64,000 nucleotides of DNA from an uncultured Bacteroides sp. (lineage in GTDB: Bacteria > Bacteroidota > Bacteroidia > Bacteroidales > Bacteroidaceae). The translations under genes and the position numbers were made by a program. Of this stretch, positions 58,746 through 64,000 are shown one piece after another. The notes under the pieces were generated by a model. It was not told where the DNA came from. It made no database searches and was given only the letters and a program-made list of their open reading frames with translations. Position 1 is the first letter of the stretch. The number at the start of each line of letters is the position of its first letter. The stretch is taken from NCBI RefSeq assembly GCF_900547205.1, contig NZ_URFY01000007.1, positions 1-64,000 of the forward strand, read 5' to 3'.

Positions 58746-59610
58746 TTGCTTCTCTTTTCTCGCCCCACCAGATAATAATAATTGTAAATATGATCATAAG
58801 TACTGTACAAATGAGCGAGCCTTCAAACCCGAAGGCTCCGCCATTCAGTACGTTTTCTTCGGGCATACTCAGTGTCAGCATCGAATGGGTGAAGTCGCTT
58901 CCGCTGACCTGATAGCCAAGTATGGGCCCTTGAATCCAGTTCCAGAATAGATGGAGGGAGATGGGGAAACAAAGATTACGCGTATAGAGATAGGAAGCAC
59001 CGAGCAACATCCCGGCAAGTACGAGATTGAGCATCGGCATGAAATCTATTTCAGGATTGGAGATGTGCAGCAGTGCAAACAGGGCTGCGGAGATGAAAAG
59101 TGAAAGGAATTTATTGATGCGCGTATATAGCAGATGTCCAAGGATATAGCCGCGCATCAACGTCTCCTCAAACAGTGCCACCAATAGGTAAAACACGAAA
59201 GCACCTGCTAAGTCGAGCGGCTTAAACTGAAAGTCGGTCACCTCTATTTCGCCAAAGGCATAAGTCAGCCCGAAGCCTACCACATAGAGGACGGCAGCCA
59301 TCAGAAGCCCATACCAAATTCCCCGCATATGTCCTTTCAGGGACAGTCCCAAATCAGAAAACGGACGACGCTCAAGACGCAGCATAATCACGGCAGCGGT
59401 AAGGACAGCCAAAAAAAGACTCGCCTCTAGCAAAATGTAGCTCAACAACCGATGGCGCACTTCATCTCCAAGAACCAACGACAAGCCCCCTTGCACCACT
59501 ATGCTGTACAATCTCCAGAATATCAAAAAGACCACTATAAACAGTGGAATACATACCCAAACGGGGAGTCTTTTCGGCTCTTTTTTCTCTGCTAACTGCT
59601 CTACCTCCAT
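58717..59610 (-). CDS. CPBP-family intramembrane metalloprotease
   Basis: A 297-residue membrane protein with about eight segments. The abortive-infection/CAAX-protease motifs are present: EETLMRGYILGHLL (about 149-162, catalytic EE..R), FALLHISNP (His about 184) and HLFWNWIQG (about 224-232). Bacterial members are glutamic intramembrane proteases of mostly unknown substrate, sometimes linked to bacteriocin immunity. Its 3' end overlaps tex by 29 bases. A minus-strand TAATTTTG box at 59635-59642 lies about 25 bases before the start. Confidence 0.9.
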   Translation of the reverse strand: MEVEQLAEKKEPKRLPVWVCIPLFIVVFLIFWRLYSIVVQGGLSLVLGDEVRHRLLSYILLEASLFLAVLTAAVIMLRLERRPFSDLGLSLKGHMRGIWYGLLMAAVLYVVGFGLTYAFGEIEVTDFQFKPLDLAGAFVFYLLVALFEETLMRGYILGHLLYTRINKFLSLFISAALFALLHISNPEIDFMPMLNLVLAGMLLGASYLYTRNLCFPISLHLFWNWIQGPILGYQVSGSDFTHSMLTLSMPEENVLNGGAFGFEGSLICTVLMIIFTIIIIWWGEKREAISLAVPRSC

Positions 59611-59684
59611 TTTTACTTTTTGTTAATCCGGCTACAAAATTAGATATAAAACATAAAAAAACAGCATCTATTACCTATTTTTCC

Positions 59685-59692
59685 TATATTTG
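59685..59692 (+). promoter_or_regulatory. -7 promoter box for the leucine-rich-repeat gene
   Basis: TATATTTG, 21 bases before the start at 59714. The in-frame ATG at 59690 overlaps it and is rejected. Confidence 0.65.
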
Positions 59693-59713
59693 TCAGAACA
59701 AATCTGCAGAATT

Positions 59714-60760
59714 ATGAAAATTAGACAACTACTGATAAGTTTCTTATTGGCTGCCAACGTATTGGGAGCAGCCGCACAAGTGAGCAAGACCTATTACGTC
59801 AGTAAACCGGGAACGTTAATCTCGATGATGACGGAAGAGGAAGCGAACAGCATCACCCACCTCACCCTTACCGGAAAACTAAATGCCGAGGACTTCCGGC
59901 ATCTCCGCGATGAATTTCCCAGCCTGAAAGTATTGGATATCTCGAACGCCGAGATTAAGATGTATAGCGGCAAAGCCGGAACGTATCCCAACGGGAAATT
60001 CTACATCTATATGCCCAACTTCGTTCCTGCCTACGCCTTCTCTAGTGAGGTGGACGGAGTGACAAAAGGTAAACAGACATTGGAAAAGGTGATTCTCTCC
60101 GAAAAGATTAAGAATATAGAAGATGCCGCCTTCAAGGGATGCGAGAACCTGAGAATCTGCCAGATACGCAGAAAGACAGCCCCCAACCTTTTGCCGGAAG
60201 CATTGGCGGATAGCGTTACGGCTATCTTCGTGCCATTGGGCAGCAGCGATGCTTACCGCTACAAGGATAGATGGCAGAACTTTGCCTTTATCGAAGGTGA
60301 ACCGGTGGAAGCCTTCATACAAGTGGGATTGATGGGCAAGCTGGAAGATGAAATCATGAAAGCCGGGCTGCAACCCAGAGACATCAACTTCCTCACCATC
60401 GAAGGGAAGCTGGATAATGCCGACTTTAAACTGATTCGTGATTATATGCCGAATCTGGTGGCTGTGGATATATCGAAAACGAATGCTACGGCTATCCCCG
60501 ACTTTACTTTTGCCCAGAAGAAGTATCTGCTGAGGATGAAGTTGCCGCACAATCTGAAATCTATCGGACAACGTGTGTTTAGCAACTGCGGAAGGCTGTG
60601 CGGCACGTTGGAGTTGCCGGCAAGTGTGACGGCGATTGAGTTCGGTGCGTTTATGGGATGTGACAATCTTCGCTATGTGCTGGCTCAGGGTGATAAGATT
60701 ACGACGCTGGGGGATGACCTTTTCGGAAGTGGGGTGGCTAGTAAGTTGGTTTATAAGTAA
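59714..60760 (+). CDS. Exported leucine-rich-repeat protein (BspA/LRR_5 type)
   Basis: A 348-residue protein with a signal peptide (1-22, MKIRQLLISFLLAANVLGAA, cleaved near AAAQ). Two similar halves each begin with a NADFK/AEDFRHLRD-type unit (THLTLTGKLNAEDFRHLRDE near 48, FLTIEGKLDNADFKLIRDYM near 220), then KVLDISNAEI and VAVDISKTNA. LRR_5 units follow, such as LEKVILSEKIKNIEDAAFKG and KLPHNLKSIGQRVFSNCGRL. BspA-type repeats mediate protein or matrix binding. No lipobox and no C-terminal sorting domain are visible. Confidence 0.88.
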   Translation: MKIRQLLISFLLAANVLGAAAQVSKTYYVSKPGTLISMMTEEEANSITHLTLTGKLNAEDFRHLRDEFPSLKVLDISNAEIKMYSGKAGTYPNGKFYIYMPNFVPAYAFSSEVDGVTKGKQTLEKVILSEKIKNIEDAAFKGCENLRICQIRRKTAPNLLPEALADSVTAIFVPLGSSDAYRYKDRWQNFAFIEGEPVEAFIQVGLMGKLEDEIMKAGLQPRDINFLTIEGKLDNADFKLIRDYMPNLVAVDISKTNATAIPDFTFAQKKYLLRMKLPHNLKSIGQRVFSNCGRLCGTLELPASVTAIEFGAFMGCDNLRYVLAQGDKITTLGDDLFGSGVASKLVYK

Positions 60761-60769
60761 ATAATAAGA

Positions 60770-60812
60770 ATTGCCCTGATATAAATTGATAGTCAATTTA
60801 TGCCAGGGCAAT
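60770..60812. terminator. Bidirectional hairpin after the leucine-rich-repeat gene
   Basis: ATTGCCCTG/CAGGGCAAT outer arms with an inner ATAAATTG/CAATTTAT stem. It separates the chromosomal gene from the accessory module. Confidence 0.8.
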
Positions 60813-60856
60813 ATTTAATCATTAAAAACTTAGGGGTAAGCTAACTCTCCGTTCTC

Positions 60857-60958
60857 TTACAAATTTATCGCATTACCACCCAACGCCCCCAGCACTGCCG
60901 AAGCCACCGCGATGACGATTTTCAAAATATTATCCCAGAGGGATCTTTTGACTGCCAT
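60857..60958 (-). CDS. Smalltalk protein (33 residues)
   Basis: A very short membrane peptide, MAVKRSLWDNILKIVIAVAS then AVLGALGGNAINL: basic start, Trp, then one hydrophobic helix with small residues. It matches the Bacteroidales smalltalk family in size, pattern and neighbours. A strong AAAGGAGG site lies 8-9 bases before the start, rare for this genus and evidence that the peptide is made. It is the last gene of the HU-amidase-smalltalk arm. Function unknown; the family is named only by its size. Confidence 0.82.
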   Translation of the reverse strand: MAVKRSLWDNILKIVIAVASAVLGALGGNAINL

Positions 60959-60997
60959 AACTCTACACACCTCCTTTCCGACTCTTTAAATGATTCA

Positions 60998-61471
60998 TTA
61001 CTCCCAGAAATCCCCATCCTGTTCGATTCCGGCGAACTCCGTTTTCACGTCAAAGCACGGGCACGCCTTGATCCATTCTTCCGGTTCTATCTCCCCATTC
61101 CCGTTCAGGTCGGGCGAGAGGTCGCGATGGCCCACCACGCGGCAACCGGGAAAGTTATCCATTATTTGGAGCACCAGCAGGCGGAGATGTTCCCGTTGTT
61201 CAGGCGTCCGCGTATCGGCGGGGCGACCGTTACAGTCCAGACCGCCTTCGTAGCAGATGCCTATACTGCTCTGGTTGAAGCCGCGGGCATGCGCACCGAT
61301 GCGTTCGAGGGGACGGGTGGGATATATCATACCATCCTTGCGGATGTAAAAGTGATAGCCCGTGCCCTTGAATCCACGTCGCCGATGTTGCATTTCCAGA
61401 TCTTCCGAGGTTAGCGAACGGTCTGCCCGCGTGGCGGAACAGTGAATTACAATCAAATCAATCTTTCTCAT
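60998..61471 (-). CDS. N-acetylmuramoyl-L-alanine amidase (amidase_2 / T7-lysozyme type)
   Basis: A 157-residue zinc amidase that cuts between muramic acid and the stem peptide. Zinc ligands are His10 in IVIHCSATR and, near the end, His in VVGHRDLSPDLNG and Cys in CPCFDV. The catalytic Tyr region is GTGYHFYIRKDG. GFNQSSIGICYEGGLD is also typical. There is no signal peptide, so export needs lysis, a holin-like partner or another route. The tiny smalltalk membrane peptide next to it is a possible partner (inference). Part of the accessory module. Confidence 0.93.
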   Translation of the reverse strand: MRKIDLIVIHCSATRADRSLTSEDLEMQHRRRGFKGTGYHFYIRKDGMIYPTRPLERIGAHARGFNQSSIGICYEGGLDCNGRPADTRTPEQREHLRLLVLQIMDNFPGCRVVGHRDLSPDLNGNGEIEPEEWIKACPCFDVKTEFAGIEQDGDFWE

Positions 61472-61503
61472 AATGTATACTATTTTTTAAGTGTATGGAT
61501 TCA

Positions 61504-62022
61504 TCAAGCTGCCGGGTCCGGAGTTTCACCGCCACCGTCGTCGGGGTTCGGAGTGTTGCCACCACCACCGTCACCACCGCCCGAACCGCCGTCGTCTCCG
61601 TTCATCGCCTTGAGTTGTTGCTCCAGGTCGACGAAGTCGATGCGGTCTTCCGCACGGGTAGGCGTCAAGCTGGGGCGGACGCTGGTCGAAGGGCGGAAGT
61701 TGATGCGAATCATGTAGATGTTTTCGGGCAGGCAATCCTTCTTCAGCTCCGTACCCACGGTGGTTGCCGACAGGCTGAATACCCCGAAGTTCTCCACATT
61801 GACGGCGTGACCGTTGTACAACTCGCTGCGCATCACCTCCACGAAGTTGGTTAGTACACTCTTGATGTCGCCCAGCGTGAGCGAACTTTTCTCTTTCATT
61901 TGTTTGGCAATGGTATCCAGCGTGGCGGGTTTACCCCAGGTGATCAGTTGCGGATAGTACTTGCCGTTGCCCTTCTTGTCGAACGGGGACTTACGTAAAA
62001 TCTTTTTAAATGTTACAGACAT
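61504..62022 (-). CDS. HU/IHF-like DNA-binding protein with acidic Gly/Pro tail
   Basis: A 172-residue protein. Residues 1-125 are a Bacteroidetes HU-related domain: MSVTFKKILRKSPFDKKG, then TLDTIAKQMKEKSSLTLGDI, the beta-arm region VNVENFGVFSLSAT and INFRPSTSVRPSLTP. From about 140 it ends in a Gly/Asp/Pro tail that is probably disordered. It is longer than the approximately 90-residue canonical HU. Members of this family adjoin amidase and smalltalk genes across Bacteroides. It may bend DNA or control the module. Confidence 0.88.
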   Translation of the reverse strand: MSVTFKKILRKSPFDKKGNGKYYPQLITWGKPATLDTIAKQMKEKSSLTLGDIKSVLTNFVEVMRSELYNGHAVNVENFGVFSLSATTVGTELKKDCLPENIYMIRINFRPSTSVRPSLTPTRAEDRIDFVDLEQQLKAMNGDDGGSGGGDGGGGNTPNPDDGGGETPDPAA

Positions 62023-62381
62023 TGTTTTCTTCTTGTTTTTTTAAATGAATAATTTTTCTGTTTCTTTCTCTCTGTTCTGCCACCGATTGTGGGGTTGACG
62101 TCATTACTACATATCTTTTGGAGAACACGACAAAGGTACGGAACCACGAAAAAACGGGGAGTCGTAAAAGTGCCTACCGGTACGTACCGTGACGAAGAGG
62201 GACGAAGAAATTCTTACTTTCTACGAATTATGCACATCGGGAGCTTTTTCTTATGCCACTGCGCGCTTTTTCTTCGGCCTTTCGTGTCATTTATCTTGCC
62301 CTCACTTGCTTTTGTCAGAATAAATCCTTACCTTTACAAGACTAAAACACGGGTTGACAGCCCACATAAAGAATACTGATT
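62023..62381. other. Divergent control region of the accessory module
   Basis: About 360 bases between the leftward HU arm and the rightward DUF4248 arm. It has a leftward exact -7 box (TACCTTTG on the minus strand, 62130-62137) and a rightward TACCTTTA at about 62330. An open frame at 62089-62379 reads through both and looks spurious. Confidence 0.55.
62130..62137 (-). promoter_or_regulatory. -7 promoter box for the HU-amidase-smalltalk arm
   Basis: Minus-strand TACCTTTG, about 108 bases before the HU start, so a leader of about 100 bases is expected. Confidence 0.6.
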
Positions 62382-62612
62382 ATGGAAATATTACAAGAAG
62401 AATTTCGCATCCGGGTATACATGAAGCACGAACTCGCACAGCTCTACGCCCCTCACCTCGACCCCGAAGCCGCCCTGAGGAAGATGCGGAAGTGGATCCA
62501 CCGCAACCCCGACCTCTACCGACAACTGTATGAGGGAGCGGAAGGAAAGAACGAACAGGCTTACAGCAAGCGACAGGTGGAAATCATAGTGAAGTACCTC
62601 GATGCCCCATAG
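62382..62612 (+). CDS. DUF4248 protein
   Basis: A 76-residue basic protein: FRIRVYMKHELAQLYAPHLD, then EAALRKMRKWIHRNPDLYRQ and KRQVEIIVKYLDAP. It fits DUF4248, a Bacteroidales family found with VirE_N-type and HU-like genes. The pattern of a tyrosine-leucine helix followed by a basic helix suggests a small DNA-binding fold, but that is inference. It is followed by a strong bidirectional hairpin. Confidence 0.85.
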   Translation: MEILQEEFRIRVYMKHELAQLYAPHLDPEAALRKMRKWIHRNPDLYRQLYEGAEGKNEQAYSKRQVEIIVKYLDAP

Positions 62613-62658
62613 CCTACCTCCCCTCGTTCACCGTCGGGAGTATTATACATTACTATAC

Positions 62659-62674
62659 ACGCGCGCACGCGCGC
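62659..62674. repeat. Alternating CG/CA tract
   Basis: Sixteen bases of strict purine-pyrimidine alternation (ACGCGCGCACGCGCGC), the type of sequence that can adopt left-handed DNA. It lies in the spacer after DUF4248. Confidence 0.7.
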
Positions 62675-62700
62675 AAAGAATATTTATTTTATTAGAGAAA

Positions 62701-62752
62701 AAAGCGTGTATCACAGGGGTAAGTCCTCCCCCTTGTGATACACGCTTTTATC
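62701..62752. terminator. Strong bidirectional terminator after DUF4248
   Basis: 15-bp perfect arms AAAGCGTGTATCACA (62701-62715) and TGTGATACACGCTTT (62734-62748) with an inner GGGG/CCCC pairing. T follows on the right and A precedes on the left. Confidence 0.85.
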
Positions 62753-62877
62753 TTTATAAATAAGATATAAAAGAATAAACAAGAGGGATAAGAGTAACAA
62801 ATAACGGGAAAAGTTATATATTTGCAGATTTTTGAACAAAAAATAAATTTAACAATCAATCATTAAACGTTAAAAGT

Positions 62878-63227
62878 ATGACTAAAAAGACATTTTCGCC
62901 GAAGGATTTGTCTATTTAGACAAAAAGGCAATCACACTGAAAGAAGGAGAATTTCCTAACGCAAATCCTTTCATCACCAACCTCCTGAACAACGTCAACG
63001 ACGTGTACTGCAACAAATTAGTAGTAGAACCGGAAGACAGAAAAAAGGTGCTCAGCTACTTAGTGAAGATGTGCTACGGTTTAAGACTCAGAGGGCCCAA
63101 GTTCTTTGCACAATGGATATCTCTAGCATTCGCTTTCAAGAAGAATAAACACTCAGACGACCTCCTGAGCGTTCATGAGATAGATTATGAGATGCAAAAG
63201 TTGAATAAAGCGACAACCAGTGATTAA
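62878..63227 (+). pseudogene. Frameshifted Bacteroidales accessory gene
   Basis: The start codon reads MTKKTFSPKDLSI then a stop. With one extra T in the three-T run at 62907-62909 the frame becomes KDFVYLDKKAITLKEGEF and continues without interruption to 63227 (NPFITNLLNNVNDVYCNKLV ... GLRLRGPKFFAQWISLAFAF ... LNKATTSD), giving about 116 residues. So one base has been lost, or was misread. Without it only an internal methionine at 63003 could start a 74-residue fragment. The family is known to me only as a small companion of DUF4248/VirE_N genes; function unknown. Confidence 0.75.
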
Positions 63228-63245
63228 CATTCGGAAGGATATGTT

Positions 63246-63280
63246 AAAAAACCGTTTTTAGGGAACTAAAAACGGTTTTT
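63246..63280. terminator. Terminator after the frameshifted gene
   Basis: 15-bp arms AAAAACCGTTTTTAG/CTAAAAACGGTTTTT, loop of four, symmetric for both strands. Confidence 0.85.
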
Positions 63281-63349
63281 CTGTTACATGAAAAGGTTGT
63301 TACTTTGCAGCGACATCATAAAAGTATAAATTAAATTTCATTTAAAGGA

Positions 63350-64000
63350 ATGGTAGAAATTTTAGTAACTACATACAGAGGGTTATCGTTAGTATCGGGG
63401 AATATAACTATTGAGTATTTGTTCGAATTAATGCGGGGAAATACGTATCGCGACAAAATACGCAGACTCAGGGAAGCTGTGGAAGAGGGGGACATGGCAA
63501 AGGCGGACCGCATGAAGAAACAACTGCCCTACCGCACCATCACAACTACTTACACGACAGAAAGACTCGCCTACAGCCTTGCCGCATATCAGGACATCAT
63601 CACGCTGGACTGCGACGACATGGAGATGGAAAAGCTACCCGAATATCGCCAACTGGCGAACGACTGCCCCGACACGCTGGGCGATTTCATCAGCCCACGG
63701 CAGCACGGGTTGAAGATTTTCGTTTACCTCACCGGCGAGGAAGCGGATGCCTTGCGTGCCGAACTGAACGCGCAGGGCACGGTGGACTACGCCACACTCG
63801 AACGGTATCACCACCGGATGTACACACTGGCACGCACCAAATACGAGAAACTGCTCGGCACGAAAGTGGACGCCAGCGGAAGCGACCCCGGCCGCGGGTT
63901 CTTCGTGTCGCACGATCCGGACGCGTTCCTCTCGCTCGAGCGGCTGGAGAAGGTGCGCCCGCTCACCGTCACCGTGACGCTGCCCACCAAGGAGGAGTGC
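63350..64000 (+). CDS. VirE_N / BT4734-like protein, 5' part
   Basis: A reading frame of 217 codons still open at the window end. It begins MVEILVTTYRGLSLVSGN, after an in-frame stop at 63332-63334. It matches the BT4734/BF3469 (VirE_N-like) N-terminal domain: YRTITTTYTTERLAYSLA, ITLDCDDMEMEKLPEYRQ, GDFISPRQHGLKIFVYL and GSDPGRGFFVSHDP. The DCDD and RGFFVSHDP patterns are reminiscent of primase-type (archaeo-eukaryotic primase-like) cores; full-length members often add a VirE/DUF3987 helicase-like half, which lies beyond the window. GC content rises clearly after about 63600. A TTACTTTG box at about 63300 may be its promoter. Confidence 0.82.
   Translation, partial: MVEILVTTYRGLSLVSGNITIEYLFELMRGNTYRDKIRRLREAVEEGDMAKADRMKKQLPYRTITTTYTTERLAYSLAAYQDIITLDCDDMEMEKLPEYRQLANDCPDTLGDFISPRQHGLKIFVYLTGEEADALRAELNAQGTVDYATLERYHHRMYTLARTKYEKLLGTKVDASGSDPGRGFFVSHDPDAFLSLERLEKVRPLTVTVTLPTKEEC

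Noticed and set aside
59879..60811. 310-codon minus-strand frame
   Set aside because: Antisense to the leucine-rich-repeat gene; starts inside the terminator.
62089..62379. 96-codon plus-strand frame before DUF4248
   Set aside because: It spans two promoters and has no domain likeness; better explained as control region.

Overview
The window is chromosomal DNA of a gut Bacteroides close to the B. thetaiotaomicron / B. ovatus group. This rests on Bacteroidales-type promoters (TTTG about 19-20 bases before TAnnTTTG), a general lack of Shine-Dalgarno sites, Bacteroidetes-only families (DUF4251, DUF4492, DUF4248, DUF5686, smalltalk, VirE_N/BT4734-like) and the runs pgl-zwf-gnd and gmd-fcl. The species assignment is inference from gene content.

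Left edge (1-3262): the end of an integrative element, with two excisionase-like helix-turn-helix genes and a tyrosine recombinase transcribed leftward. It stops at a 15-base fragment that matches the 3' end of a tRNA-Lys gene, followed by what looks like that tRNA's terminator, so it probably integrated at tRNA-Lys. 3263-6616 holds a GH29 alpha-L-fucosidase and then a decayed stretch with a broken lipoprotein gene and a broken N-acetylmuramidase-type lysin gene.

6605-20087 is mainly housekeeping and envelope genes: a double-domain secreted esterase, a MATE exporter, an OmpA-like lipoprotein, an ECF sigma factor, LemA plus an HtpX-like protease, DUF4251, a TRIC/UPF0126 channel, WecB epimerase, a DUF5686 outer-membrane protein, RarA and a 2-hydroxyacid dehydrogenase. 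20328-23371 is the cytochrome bd operon (DUF4492-cydA-cydB). 23478-30018 is a six-gene efflux operon: TolC-type channel, MacA-like adaptor, split MacB-like ATPase and permease, LytS-type kinase and LytTR regulator. It is followed by a probable small RNA and a 68-residue protein.

30557-37847 holds the oxidative pentose phosphate genes (gnd-zwf-pgl), a dicarboxylate/amino-acid symporter and GDP-fucose synthesis (gmd-fcl). 38046-48626 holds an acyl-CoA ligase, a surface protein with eight exact-length 16-residue repeats, class III fructose-bisphosphatase, an AspT/YidE-type transporter, a lipoprotein flanked by 22-bp-period repeats, and a MoxR/VWA pair. 48662-49268 holds a second probable small RNA and tRNA-Ser(GCT) and tRNA-Glu(CTC). 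49305-60760 holds an unrecognised 328-residue protein, a lipoprotein, Crp- and AraC-type regulators, a kinase-nucleotidase operon with a periplasmic-binding sensor, Tex, a CPBP protease and a leucine-rich-repeat protein.

Right edge (60857-64000): a Bacteroidales accessory module on two divergent arms: smalltalk, amidase and HU-like protein leftward; DUF4248, a frameshifted gene and a VirE_N/BT4734-like protein rightward, the last cut by the window end. The least explained signals are exact 22-bp-period tandem repeats of a 15-bp imperfect palindrome at two separate loci (20128-20230 and 44904-44984), two small RNAs predicted from complete promoter-terminator pairs, and the accessory module itself. 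No CRISPR array, rRNA or complete insertion sequence was seen.
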